Origin: Anastatus disparis | Lineage: Eukaryota > Arthropoda > Insecta > Hymenoptera > Eupelmidae | Assembly (NCBI GenBank): GCA_017163975.1 | Contig: JAFFSR010000240.1 | Coordinates: 1,736,001 to 1,800,000, forward strand | DNA: 64,000 nt | Reading direction: 5' to 3' | Shown here: positions 37,352 to 49,994 of the stretch, in pieces | Layout of the letters: each line of letters opens with the position of its first letter | Position numbering within the stretch: position 1 is the first letter of the stretch | The notes under the pieces: model-generated | What the model was told of the DNA's origin: nothing | Database searches by the model: none | The model's input: only the letters and a program-made list of their open reading frames with translations | Program-made: the position numbers and the translations under genes

Positions 37352-37740
37352 TGGTTACACATTCACACGTATTTTGATTGAACGTTTTGAAAACAACCGC
37401 ATCATTGCAAGTGCATTTTCAAACATGAAGTTCTATTCTAGCTCTGTTTTGAGTTTGTGATTATTTTGTGTTTTTAAAAGTCCTGAATAAAGTTAAATTG
37501 AGAATAAAATATTGCGTTGCTGACAAAGTCACACGAGATGGATAATATATCTTTTATTCATCTTTATAAAATATTTAAATAATTTTAATAACAAATATTC
37601 AATTAATGTATAGCTAAAGAATATTTGTAACCAGAATCTCAAAGAAAATGAAAGCCGAACTTTATGTTTGAAAATGTATTTGCAATGTTATTTTTTATTA
37701 AAAATAGTTGATCAAAATACGTGCGAACATGTTATGTTAC
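37352..37740. repeat. Fold-back / MITE-like inverted repeat
   Basis: The left arm (37352-37432) has CACGTATTTTGATTGAACG, CATTGCAAGTGCATTTTCAA and ACATGAAGTTC. The right arm (37654-37740) read on the minus strand has CACGTATTTTGATCAAC, CATTGCAAATACATTTTCAA and ACATAAAGTTC in the same order and spacing. Arms are about 80 bp and moderately diverged, around a loop of about 220 bp. The exact ends and target duplication cannot be fixed. Confidence 0.65.
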
Positions 37741-38202
37741 TGTCGAGTACGTAGACGTTTTTTCAAAATAATGTATTTATAATGACTCAAGTTATACTTT
37801 ATAGTGTGGTTTCAAGAAATATAATATCAATACTAGCTTTGTAAAAATTAAAAAAAATTTTAATGAATAAATTTAAAAAATTTATAAAATATATACATGA
37901 AAATACACATGAAAATACACGTTTAATTCTTCAATTAACGGTTCATCAGTACGGTTAAAATTGATTGAAAAGATGTGATTTCCTATACTCAAATCAAATT
38001 ATATAAAATATTAAATTTATAATTTTATAAACAATGATGTTCTAATCTCATGTTTGTCATTGTTATAATGTTTTCTCTTTGAAAAAGCCAAAAAAAAGAT
38101 AAGTACCAAAGCCAGAAAATGTTGGTCGATAGCAGTGTACACAAAAGTTCTTGATGCGGTGTAGGAAGATATTATCTCGGCAATGTGGCGCGAAAGAGAT
38201 TA

Positions 38203-38250
38203 TTTCAGCAAAAGATTTTACGAAAGTTTCAGCAAAAGATTTTACGAAAG
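38203..38250 (+). repeat. Perfect 24 bp tandem duplication
   Basis: The unit TTTCAGCAAAAGATTTTACG + AAAG occurs twice in direct succession without mismatch, implying a recent replication slip or local duplication. Confidence 0.9.
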
Positions 38251-38747
38251 CTTTTGAAAAAAATCTTTGAAAAACTTATGCAAAACAAAAAATATTATGT
38301 AAATAGCATATTTTTCATCTTTTGTTAAGATGACACCTTTTACAATGCAACTTTGGTATATGCATTCAAGATTTTGATAAAGTAATAAATTAATGTATCT
38401 GTAGACTTTTAAAGTAATTTGAGACTAATTTGCTAACTTTGACAAAATTCTGATATGATTATATAATATTTAAATTTAAAAAAATTAAATATATTTAAAT
38501 AATTATTCAATCCTTTTTTATATAAGATACCTATATTTTCATTATTATTTAAAAATCGAAAATGAAAGTTTAAACAAATGTTGATTTGTATTGTACCAAT
38601 ATTTCAAAATTCTATTTGGAGTTTTATTTTATCAATCTGAATTAGTTTTAGAGTTATCGAATTGTAAAAAAAGTGTGGCAATGATTTGACTTATTAAATT
38701 TTATTTACTCTGAAACTATACTTAAATTTAGATATTGTGTTTCAATA

Positions 38748-38947
38748 GAGGTGGTCAGTGGTTCAGTCGGTAGAGCGATAGATTCATAATCTCGAGGACC
38801 CGAGTTCGAATCCCGCATTTCGGCCGATCGATACAAGCACCACTGTATGTTACATGTGCTTTTTTTATTAATACACTGAGAAACCTCCGTCGCTATTTAG
38901 CATCGTAATGATGGCATAAGTACAGTGACGTTAAATAAAATAAAAAA
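38748..38947 (+). mobile_element. SINE-A copy 6
   Basis: Starts GAGGTGGTCAGTGGTTCAG. The A box is GGTTCAGTCGGTAGAGC and the B box GAGTTCGAATCCC. CAT is in the anticodon position. The body has GATCGATACAAGCACCACTG and AACCTCCGTCGCTATTTAGC, and the tail is GACGTTAAATAAAATAAAAA. Head-to-body complementarity is reduced here, with mismatches in the middle of the stem. Confidence 0.9.
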
Positions 38948-39119
38948 TATGTTTTTCTCATCACATTCGTTCATTTTCGTAACTATAAAAAAATTGATAT
39001 AAAAATACGAGTCATATTTTTTTACAATAAATTTGAACATTTTTTTTGTATAAGCACCGACACGTCAGTAAATAAAACCATCGAATTTGTAAAATAAAAA
39101 AAGGGATTTTATCATTTTT

Positions 39120-39500
39120 CAATCAAGCGACGATTTAATATGAAAAATCTTCCTGTTATTTCACAAGATATAAAAATATCTATCAAACAAGAATTCTACT
39201 CTACAGTCCATTCATCAAATGACAAAACCACACCGACATACGTTTTACTGCATCAGTCTATTCAAAGCTCAACATGCACTATTATCCTGCTGAGCGGGCG
39301 CATCTATTCCCACTTTTCTCTCCCCCCACCTCCATTTTTTTTCGCACATCTGTCAAAATGAAAACTAATGACAAAACTCGTGTAGTGAAACGATTAAAAC
39401 TTTTTGTCGCGCACGGAAAGATAAAGAGAAAGAGGGAGATCAAGAGACATGATAAAAATACTTTCTCAAAGACATGAGCATTCTTTCAGATATTAAGTTT
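39120..39500. other. Less AT-rich island
   Basis: Two overlapping plus-strand frames (39140-39361 and 39274-39477) run across CTGAGCGGGCGCATC and a CT/C-rich tract. Neither shows a recognisable domain. The first has a reasonably mixed composition (QSIQSSTCTIILLSG) and could be part of an exon, but no splice signals convince me. Confidence 0.25.
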
Positions 39501-41029
39501 CAACGAATAATTACGACTGTACACGGAGAGAATTTTTTTATAAAGTTTACAAAAGAATTTTGAATAAAAATCAATCAACATTTCTTCACAATCGTTGTGA
39601 AATGAAATCTCACAAAATGTAATTTACGGTAAATATTACTTTAAGACTTCAAATTTTATCCATGTGTTCAATAATAGTTAAGAAACGTACCCATAAAATA
39701 GTATATAATGTTGAATATTCGTATAAAAATTGTTGATTTTGCATACAAATTATAATTAAAAATGTGTTTTTAATTAAATGAATATATTAATGAAATTTTA
39801 TTAATTAATTTATAATTAAAAATAATCTTTTTTTATACAATTAATTTATGTCGAGATTTCATAAGAATTCTTGTAAAATCTAATTCTAAATTTATTATAA
39901 AAATTTGATCGTAACAAAAAAATATAATTAAAAATAAGAAAAAATTTAAATTCATTCATACACCAAAAAGGCAATTTTTCCATGCAATATTTAAATACAA
40001 AAAGTTAATATTAAATCAATTTAAATAATTATTATCTAATTTTATATAAATTACATAGTATAAATTTTCCTTATTAACAATTTGTTACGTAAACATCCTC
40101 CTTATAAATATCATGTAAATTCTCAAAAGTTTTTTGTCTTCTTATCAAACTTAATTAAAAGTTAAATGATTTCCTAGAAAATAACGTTATAAGAACATTT
40201 AGTTACTAGTTTTTTGTAAAAGAAACTTTTAATATAACAACAGTTTTTCACGACACGCCATATGGCGTTTTTACATATACTTCTGGACTTTTAAACTTGC
40301 TAAACTTATCTATCTGACTTTTGAATATGTCGCTAATTACCATGTATTTAAAAAAAAAATGATAAGAGAAGAAGAAATAAATTTCTATGAATAATTATGA
40401 TGCATTTCAAAATTATAAAACATTTTAACGACTACAAGTGTACTAATTGTATTTGCAATATTAATTTCCGACATCTCAAAGTTTCAAAGTATGTAAGCTA
40501 AAATGCTTATTAATTGAAAAGGAAATATAAAAAATATACTGTTAAGATTATGAAAGTTCAAATAAATAGTTTTTGTTTTAATTAGGAATTATTGAAACAA
40601 CTATAAATTCATAAATGAAATTATGTTCATTCAAAAGATTTCTTCATGTTTGAAATAAACGCTTTTTAATAAGCGCTGAATTCAAGATTTATAATGTCGT
40701 GCTGATGTCATTTTTTTTTCAATTTATTGAATTCATAGATGTTTTTATCAAATTTACATTAAAGTTACAAGTTTAAATGAAATTTTTAATGATTTCATAT
40801 TATAATTTATTATCATTTGCGACCATCAAACGTTAAATATCGAAGATAAGCAATTAATAAAAAAGTTTTCAATTCAATTTTTAGCAAATCAATAAAAATA
40901 AGTAAATCAATCTTTTAAATAAATATCTTTCCAGAAAGCAATAATTAAAGAATAATTAGTCACATCTCAATCTTGTAAATGAAATTGAAATTTCAACTTT
41001 CACATATAATAACTGCTCTCGTGTTTAAA
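39501..41029. other. AT-rich non-coding stretch
   Basis: No gene. A CACGGAGAGAATTTTTTT word near 39521 resembles the CACTGAGAAAAAT terminus of other elements here, but no partner end is found. Confidence 0.45.
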
Positions 41030-41410
41030 ATGATCCACGTAGAGAGAGAGTTAATTGTTTCTCCAATAAAACGTTTCGGCGAATCTCCGTCTAGGGGACA
41101 GTTAAAACGACAGTGATATCAGTAACGTTATAGTATCGAGTAAAGTTATAATAGCGCGCATTATATATAAGAGAAACAAAGCTAAGAGTAAAGCCGCAGG
41201 AATGAATTATCAAAAGGATACCTATATTATATAGATTACATTTAAAGTCCTATGAGATTTCAATGGACGAATTTAGAAGCAGAAAATTGAAAACAAGACA
41301 CGTCCTGTGTTTCTATCTCTTTTTCTCTTCTTTTTTTGCTTTTTTTTCCTCTTTACTATAATATCCCTAAGGACGAATTTGGATTTCAATCTTCTTCAAC
41401 GTGCACAACG
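41030..41410. other. Less AT-rich island
   Basis: Composition shift with CGTTTCGGCGAATCTCCGTC near 41072, several TATA words and a CT tract at 41315-41352. The 60-residue frame at 41401-41583 is Phe/Leu/Ile-rich with no motif. No coding support. Confidence 0.25.
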
Positions 41411-41583
41411 TTGCTGCTTGTCCCAAACGTCTGACAATCTCGAGCTATAGTGATGAAATTTACGTAAATTTGAATAAATTTCTTCTTATATTTTTTATCT
41501 TTTTCTTACAACACTTTTTGCAGGGGATGATTTTTCTCATTTTTTTCAAACTGTTTTTTATTCTGAAATGCCACAAGGGATAG

Positions 41584-43340
41584 ACTTTTATTGTAAGATG
41601 CTTGATGGATCTTTTCTTATTTTTGGGTTGAAAAAAAGGTTCTTTTCTTCTAATTGAGAAGATTGAGAAGGTAATGTAAACAAGAAAATTCTTTCTAATA
41701 TAACGTTGCGTGGATGGTTGAAGCTTATCTTACATTTTGAACAATTTATGGGGTATTGAGATCTTTTTATATTACATTCTTTAGCGAATTTTTAAATTAG
41801 TCTAAACGTGACGTAAAAGAATGAATTTGTGTGTATGTGTATGGGACAAAATTTTATGTCCTCTTTATCTCTCAAGTGAATGGGGATTCCATAAAGCTTT
41901 CCTTATATCTTGGATATCTCTTAACATACACATGATTATATTTTGAACGTCATTGGATATCATTTAGTGAATTTTTTGTAATAAAACGAATTATAATGTA
42001 AGAAAATTAGTATTATTTTTTGAAAGCAGAAAAATTACTTTAAAATTATATTAGGTAATTAAGAATAATTCTTTGAGCTTAAAAAATTTTTCCATTTTTA
42101 AAATCATTATGATTTTAGAAAAAAAATAATTATCTGGCATTGACAATCCATATACACAATAAAAATTGTATTTTGTAATTTTGAAGTTTGAATCGTAACC
42201 AAAAACTTACTGAATATCATTGATTTGATCATAAATTAATTACATTTCTACAAAATTTAAAAAAAGATACATATTTTTTAACCTAACTAAAAAAAGTAAA
42301 TATTTATTTTTTTAGTAATTGATATAAATTTCATTGTGGCTAAACAATATTTAATTTAAAAAGAAAAAAAGAATTGGCAAACTTTTATTAAAAAAAATAC
42401 AAAAACATAAAAGCAAAGTTCTCTGCGATAAAGTATTCTATTAAAGCATTTAGTACACAAATTTTTTCATTTTTTGCATCATTAAAGATTATCTACGTTG
42501 CAAAACTTTTGTTCGTTCTAAAATTGTACATCTATGTTGTTCATAGAAATAAAAAAAAAAAATAGTCTGCAATGAACATTTTTATAATTTAATTTTCAAA
42601 AAAATTCTTCGCACAACGAATTCAAGTTAACAGAATAAATTAATAACGCCAGCAAAATCAACAATATTGCTTATAATTAAAATAGTAATTATATAGGTAT
42701 TAATATAATTCATACCTTATTTAACATTAAATTAATTACAAATCCATGCGCGATACAGAAAACATATTAATAACAACAAATATATGTACATGTGCAAATG
42801 AGTTTTGTGCACTTTATCTCCTATATATTAATGTTTAGTTTATTTCCAGACCGTTTCACTCATTTATAATAGACTTTCGTAAATTTAACTTTCCCATAAT
42901 AAAGTTTCCAAGTAGCGCTTAAGTCGCGTTATTTCTGTGATGCGTGAAATAATTTTGTAATTCGAATAAAATTAATGCTCGCGTACGCGTTTATTATTAA
43001 AATAGTATATACACGACCCGACAAATGAATCATTAAAATATTTACCATCGAGCATTAATAATTTCTCTGACTAAATTGAATTTGATTACAAAATAAGCCA
43101 TGTATCAAATTAAAAAAAAAAGGAAAGCACAAAATTTATTTTTCGATATAAATTTTATTTAAAAATCCAAAAGACGTGCTTAAAGTGCAGCAGCATATCC
43201 CACTCGTGCAATCCATAATAATTTTTCAAATTGAAAAATTCCATAAGCACTCGATGAAACTTATATCATATAATCCTCGTCTTCAACGAAGATAAGGATT
43301 ATACGCTCTTCGACTTTTTCTCTGTATAATCATCAATTCA
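41584..43340. other. AT-rich non-coding stretch
   Basis: Nothing supportable. Confidence 0.5.
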
Positions 43341-43945
43341 AAAAAGAAAAAAAAGAAGAAAAAAAAATTGTTCTTCCCGTGCATAAGAAGATTTCCATAC
43401 GATACTGAACGACTCTCTCTCTCTCGGTCTTACCAACAATTTTTCATCATCACTCAAAAAGAAAGAAAAGAAAAAGAAAATAGAATAAAGAATAAAAAAA
43501 TCCTTACCAGAGAATATTTTTCAGTTTTTTTCTCTCTTACAGCTAGAAAGTAAGACGCTCGTCATTTTTTTTTCTCCTTCTTCTTCTTAAGCTATATAAT
43601 GCTGTGCACGCGCACGCCGGAAAACTCATGCCTTAAAGGCGTTAGCTATTATTGCGCGCTTTGCACTCTTTTTTTTCTCTCTTTTTTTTCTTACTTTTCA
43701 AGACTTTCCTGAGATCTAAGTCTATTTTCATGCACGTATATAGATATACACATTTAGCTTCTTCTCTTTCTTTCTCTTTCGTTAGCTTGATAATTAATAG
43801 TCGTCGAGAGCTTCCGCGGATATTTGCACACATTTTCGTCTGCATATTTTTTATTTGCTTTTTTTTTGTTCTCTAGCTCTCACCTTTGGAGTTTCTACGA
43901 TCCTTCGTTTTTTTTGTGTGCAGAGATATAAGCGTTCAAAATTAA
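43341..43945. other. Less AT-rich island
   Basis: CT/GA tracts and GCTATATAATGCTGTGCACG followed by CGCACGCCGG (43590-43620) resemble the island at 26.2 kb. Antisense frames at 43642-43876 are shadows of one another over CT tracts. Possible regulatory DNA only. Confidence 0.3.
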
Positions 43946-44690
43946 ATTTACGAGCTATGATGATGTAATAAGCTGTCGGACAACACGATTAATGAGCTGG
44001 TAATTGTGAGAAGCTTCTTATCGCATTAATTTTGGTTTCAATATGGCTTGTAACCAAAAAGTTGGATTTAAATTCAATTTTCCCTTTTTTCTTTCTTCTT
44101 TTTTGTTTTATGCCGCATGCACATTTTGCTTCGGGCAAGAATTTTGAGGTCGAATGAATTTCTAATATGATATTTTCGTCGCTATATTAAATTTATATTA
44201 AAATTATACCGATAACGCGATTATTTCATTAATGTACATAATACGCAAATTAATTGAGCGTATACGTTACCAGCGGAAATTTTATAGTCTCTACAATATT
44301 ATACATCATATTGCAATTACAGTTTAAATTGCCACTAAATTTTGATTTAAAATGAAAATTTTTTTTTTAAATATGTTACGAATTATGCGATGATTAGTCT
44401 AATTATATAAATACTTGTGAAATTAAATGCATTTTCTTTATGTATTGATCTATTAAGAATTTTCGTTGTACTTGTAATAATTAATCTGTCTAAAAAGTCT
44501 TTTTCTCATCAAATAGTTAAACTTCTATATTAAATGAAGATTTAATGATGTAAAATATTCGATTTTTAATTCTGAAAATAAAATTTAAAAAAAAAACATT
44601 AAAATTCTTCAATTGCTAATGAAATTCTTTGGTTTCCAGTTAGCTAAGCGTATTTTACCCTCAACAAATCATGTTATTTAATACTACGTT
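43946..44690. other. AT-rich non-coding stretch
   Basis: Nothing supportable. Confidence 0.5.
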
Positions 44691-44860
44691 TCTCCCTTAT
44701 ACCTTTCTCAATCCTCTTTTACTCCAGTTCCCGCTTCTCTCTCTCTCTTTCACTTGCATGTAGAGGCGTGCAACTGACCGTGAATTGATTGGATGACTGC
44801 CGTCAAAATCACTAGAGACTTCATTTTCTACCTCGATTTTTCAACGAGAGTGCTCAGAAT
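44691..44860. other. Short less AT-rich island
   Basis: CCCGCTTCTCTCTCTCTC and GGCGTGCAACTGACCGTGAA stand out from the background. There is no open frame or splice signal of note. Confidence 0.25.
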
Positions 44861-44897
44861 GTTGAAAAAAAAAGCTTTTGGGAATAAATGATTTTAA

Positions 44898-44921
44898 TAG
44901 ATATATATATATATATATATA
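44898..44921. repeat. (AT)n microsatellite
   Basis: An uninterrupted run of about 12 AT dinucleotides. Confidence 0.9.
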
Positions 44922-47900
44922 AATTTTGTTAAAATATTTTTCATTAAATTTATAAATTTTATTGTTATTTTTTAACTTTAAATATTTGAATAAACTTTTA
45001 TTATGTTATTCATATTTTATTTATTTTTTTGAGTTGTAAAAGCTTGGATGTTGTATATACGATTGTAAAAATATTTTTTTTTAACTGTAAAATATATTTT
45101 TGGTACATATAAATATAAAAAAGATTGAATTTGTATATTTGAATATTCAGTAGTTTTGGAGTTGGCAGATGTAATTATAATAATTTATTAAAATGTGGCA
45201 TGAATAGGAAAAAAAAATTTACTTTGCATAAATCATTCAAAATTTTGTATAAAAAGTTGAAAAGGAGTATAAAATATAAAAGATTGTAAAAATTTTTAAT
45301 TTAAGCTCTAATACTTTAAAAAATATATCAAATGCTTTCTAATTATTTATAATTAAAGAAGATTGCAATTATTTTAGGATTTTCTATAGTTATTTTGGTA
45401 ATAAAACGTACACCAAATTTAATATATTTTTTCATTTTCATTTTTGATTATCGATAAACTTAAAATAAATTGATAATTTTGAACAAAACAAGACTTAAAT
45501 TGGAAACTCTTTTTCAAATTTTTAAATGACTTGGTTACTTTATGTAAAGTAATATATATATTAAATTACGCTGATTTTAAACAATTTTAGTTTTTAATTA
45601 CAATTTATGAAATAAATCGTTATTAAATGTATTAAGTTGCTAAATGTTTAAGTCTATATATTGACTTTTTAAAATTTATGTATAGTAAAATATATCTGTT
45701 TTATCTTTTTATTCTCTTTTCTGTTCAAATTTAATTGGATATAACCATACAACAACACTATATAGTCACAATACTTTATTTTTTTATTTATGATTATTTA
45801 CGTACGATGTATGCACAAACTATGACAATATATTTTGATACACTCTAATTAAATTTTATTTTTTTAGCTTATACAAAGAAATACCTGTCAATATTGTAAA
45901 ATTTTAATGTGAGAATTCTATACAATATGTGAAATGCAAAAAATTGAAATTGCATCCTTTATGTATGGTTTGTTTTATCTCGATTTCTGAAAGAATAAAG
46001 TCAAAATTCAGAGGTGAACAAAGTGATAGAATACATAATTTATCTAAATTTTATAAAAAGATGACTGATCGTGAAAACCGATTCTTGAGGTTATTCTAAA
46101 GCTAAAATCTTTTTTACATCAAACCTTTGTCTTTTATCCCCCAGATATAGAAAAAAAAAACAGAATTCATGTTAGGCTATGTAATTTTATGACTGGCTAA
46201 AGTGATCCTTAGGGACGATTTTGGGGTCAAGTAATCATAAGTTTTCACTGAAATAAATTCGTAAAAAAGAATTTGAAAGATAAACTTTTTAGATAAAAGT
46301 TACACAGTTTAAAAACACATGACAAAAAGCGTGACCTTAAAGGCCAATTCTTTTTTTTTTAATGGATATTTTTATTTTATATTCTGGAAATAAAAATAAA
46401 CGATAGAAAAAGAATTTAAAAGAAAATGGTAAAATAAATAAATAAAACAATATTCTAAATATTTACGTAAATCTAAACAATTACTGTAAACATGAAAAAT
46501 TCCAAAATTAAAATCATAATTTTATCTCGTTTGAAAATATATATTTTTATTTATGTAATTATGTAATAATTAGTAGTAATTTTGCCCAAATCTTCTTAAA
46601 TTCTCGTACATTGATCTATAGTATTGTATATAAATATAGTATATTACTACCAAAATTTCCCTATAAATCAGTATTGTCAAAAAAAGGCGAGTGGGAGAAA
46701 GGAAAGCTTATTTAATTTACGAGTAGCATATTTTTTTTCCTTAAGAGGTGAGCGAAATTTAGTTTCTTTGCGTGGAGAAAATATCTCATTTCTTCACCAA
46801 TGAGGAATGTAAAGATTTTTTCACTAGTGAGAAAATATGAAATTTCTGTTACGCAAAATGTAAGTATAGAAAATTGGATTTCACTCCTAGAGTAAAAAAA
46901 AACTATTTTATATTTGAGATTAATAATCAATGAAAATAATTAGAATAATGCTATGAACTTTTTTTACTTATCGTAGAATTTTATTTTACTTTTTCCATAC
47001 TCCGAGAAAGCATCCATATTTTAAAAGATCTATTTTAAATAATAGAAATATCACAGTCTAGGCTAAGTAAATATTAATACTGTAGTTTGGAATAGTAAAA
47101 AAAAAATATAAAAAAAGTCATCGCTGTATCATCAATGTTACATGTATCATAAAAGCTTGAAAGCAAGAAAAAAAAAAAAAAAAATACATATAAACGTCGT
47201 ACGCTTGAATTCGGCCGTTTGGTTTTCCATCGAAGCATGAAATTCAAAGCAAACTCCATTTCACGATTCGCGAATCCTACATCAACCATACCTGGGTAAA
47301 CATACCTGCAAAGTTTCTCTATCATGAACTTTCGTAAGATAGAAAGTACAAATAAAATGAAGGTAAAAGAAAAGAAACGCGTATATTCAAAAATGGGGAT
47401 GAGAGAACAAAAAAAGTAAAGAATACGTTAGGAGATAAAATATCTACGTGTATTGAGAAATTTTCTTCTTTTTTTTTAGTATCGATCAATATTTATGGTA
47501 ACCGTAGTCTGTTTATGAAGGATGAAAGTTCGTGAAGCAGGAAAAATTTCATTAGTCGGGAAATTATGTTTTGTATCGATGGTCACGCAAAAGTTACATA
47601 TAAAGTTATAAACTTTTTTTTTTACACGTGCGTGATTTTTGTAATATTTTCTTTTTTGCGTGTTTCGATATTTAGTTTCTGTTCCTTTTAGACTTTCTTT
47701 AAGTTATCTTATGCGAATCATTTTTCTCTCATCGGATTTTCTCTGCCCATTTTTCTTATTTGTTTCTGGTTTTATCACGAAAGATGGAGAAAATTACGTA
47801 TCACTGTCAAATGATGAATTCATTCTAAAAGATTGGGTTTTAATATTGAAATTACTTTTTATTCTGAATCCTCGTTAGAAATATTTCAACAGATTATTAA

Positions 47901-48999
47901 ATTTATTAATCTTACTATATATAATGTACAATTATATAAATTTATAACTATTTTATCGTAGACCCTTTTTGGCCGTTACAAAACTAAATAGAAATTATCA
48001 AAATATATGATTAGTTTTTAAAGGATAAGTATGAGGTCAATAATATTAGTATGGATAAATTATTTACAAAAAAAAACCTCATTAGATTCTCTTTTTTTCT
48101 CTATCGTATTTTCAATTTAATTTAAATGGTTAATTTATTATTGAAATATTTGACATGAGTGTACATTCCCCACCCCACAGTAAAATAAGGAAAAAAGAAC
48201 GCGTATTGATTGATAAAACACTTTAAAATTTTGTTAAATTATATCTATCACAAATGTGGGTGAAAAAAGTTTCAATTAAATATAAATGTGTTGATTAAAA
48301 CATAAGATTTGTAAACTAATGAAAATTTCAATATTTTTATAATGAATTCTTGCAAAAATAATTTAAAAACTTTCATGTGGTTTAGTTTAAAAAAGTCGAT
48401 ATTCGTCGAATTTTCTTGAAAATTTTTTTATTTGCAATTTATTTATACATTTGATACGTGCTCGGAATTTTTATTTTCAAAATAACACTAAAACTCAAAG
48501 ATATTGAACTTTAGTTTCGACTTTTAGCCTCAACTTTTTATGCTAAACAGGATGAAAATTGAAGTGTTAAAGCTTCATATGTCCTAGTTTAGTATTTAAT
48601 TTTTAATAAGTGAGAAAACTGATATCAAACACATTATTTATAAAAATATTTGTATTCTTTGAAACAGCTGATAATAATTGTGCGACGATGAAAAAAAATA
48701 TTTAGTTTGGATAAAAAATTTAAATTTTGATTTTGAATAATTAGATAAATAACTTTTGCTATTGAAATAATTTTTATTGTAATTTTTATAAAATAGATTC
48801 ATCGATCGATCTTTTGTTATCATTCACCACTCAAAAAACATATTTACTACGTGAAAATAAATAATAAATTTCCACATGATTTACATTTTTTTATTAAATT
48901 ATCTTACGCATATTCTTATCCTAGAAAAGCCGAATGATGAAATTTTCATTGGCCACAAAATTTTCTATCTCCGGCTCTTGCGGGTATACACATAATGTA
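44922..48999. other. AT-rich non-coding stretch
   Basis: No supportable gene. There is a poly-A run at about 47167-47183. The 83-residue minus frame at 47074-47325 has a more protein-like first half (VDVGFANREMEFALNFMLRW) before running into poly-Phe from the poly-A tract. An AG/GTATGT word on the minus strand lies near 47302-47310 but lacks a good pyrimidine tract. Both are noted, neither called. Confidence 0.4.
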
Positions 49000-49335
49000 A
49001 CTACATATACAAACTTCATCATCAAGTTTTCGTGTCGTTAGGAGTACGTATACACACACATCCATACCATAAAATGTACTCACAAGGGAAAACTATACAA
49101 GTAAAAGCTATACACAAGCTTTTCAAAAGTATATACCTGTTGTACGCTTTTCATTTTCCACGGGGTTTCGTTTCGTTCGATGCAATCTCATCCAGCGGGA
49201 GGATATTCCCCTTGTACGCAAGCGTAAAAAGATTCAATATAAACTCGTTGAGCGAGCGAGAGAGAAAATTTCAAGTTTTCGCTTATAGCGCAATGCAAAC
49301 TGCCGTGAGCGTTTCAACTTTCTAGGAGTACCGTG
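49000..49335. other. Less AT-rich island
   Basis: A 97-residue plus frame (49032-49325) spans the island. Its composition is mixed (FPRGFVSFDAISSSGRIF) and GAGCGAGCGAGAGAG lies within. No domain is recognised and the upstream TATACACACACATCC context does not settle a start. It may be an exon, or a regulatory island upstream of the minus-strand coding-like cluster that follows. Confidence 0.3.
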
Positions 49336-49616
49336 TAAATTTCTTCTTTTATTTATTTCTTTTTTTTTATTCAACTTAAACGAATAATTAAAATGTTTAA
49401 TTTAGTTTGATTTCGATAAAAAATAAAAATCCTTTGATAGTTTTGCGCAAAGTCAATTATTAAATATATATCAATTAAATTTTTAATAATAAGGTGCAAA
49501 TCAGTTATCTTTTACAGTACTGTAAGTCAAAGTTTTTACAAACTGTGAAACAATAAAGTTTCTTCTGTACATAAGTTTTAATATGTTTATAATAAATACG
49601 TACACGTATCACATAC

Positions 49617-49718
49617 ACTCAGATTCAAATTTTCCATTCGATATTTGAGAGTAATTGAAACATCCATCGTCGCAATCAAACGGTTTCTTGCATCATGTAT
49701 AATGTCTGCAGCGAAAGT
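49617..49718 (-). CDS. Candidate internal exon, unknown protein
   Basis: On the minus strand an acceptor (ATACGTTTCAG, ending at 49719) precedes a 102-nt segment that is open in one frame for 34 codons and ends at a GTATGT donor (49611-49616). The encoded peptide starts TFAADIIHDARNRLIATMDV and has a normal globular amino-acid mix, unlike the Lys/Asn/Ile noise around it. The 62-nt gap to the upstream candidate exon at 49781 has GTAAGC and TTTCAG borders and is an ordinary insect intron size, and the phases agree (0/0). I do not recognise the family. The downstream continuation was not found. Confidence 0.4.
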
Positions 49719-49780
49719 CTGAAACGTATTTTGCGCTCACACTTGTTGAATTCAGTAAATACGTTCTTCGTACGGCTTAC

Positions 49781-49880
49781 CTTAACTGATTCCTTTGCTC
49801 GGTGTATATTTGTATGACGACGAATTATGTGCGGGATTAGGATTGGATTGGAATTAAATAGATTGATGATAAAGAGAAAG
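49781..49880 (-). CDS. Candidate internal exon, unknown protein
   Basis: Bordered on the minus strand by a TTAATTTCAG acceptor (49881) and a GTAAGC donor (49775-49780). 100 nt long, with only one frame free of stops (33 codons after one leading base), ending NIHRAKESVK, in phase with the next exon. The first half is Ile/Asn/Pro-rich and less convincing. The required incoming phase does not fit the end of the open frame at 49995-50294, so either an exon is missing or the locus is damaged. Confidence 0.3.
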
Positions 49881-49994
49881 CTGAAATTAAGTATTAAGTA
49901 TGATTTAATTATAAATCTATTGCTTTTGCTTTGTCTACAGCATTTTGGCTCTTTTTATTCTCTCTTCTTCTTGTTCTCGGCATCGTGTTCCCGC

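Noticed and set aside
43642..43876. Antisense pair of open frames
   Set aside because: Same situation: CT-rich tract giving Phe/Leu and Lys/Glu runs, no domain.
47074..47325. 83-residue minus frame with an AG/GTATGT word near 47305
   Set aside because: The second half is poly-Phe from a poly-A run, and the splice-like word lacks a pyrimidine tract. Too weak for a call, though the first half is protein-like.
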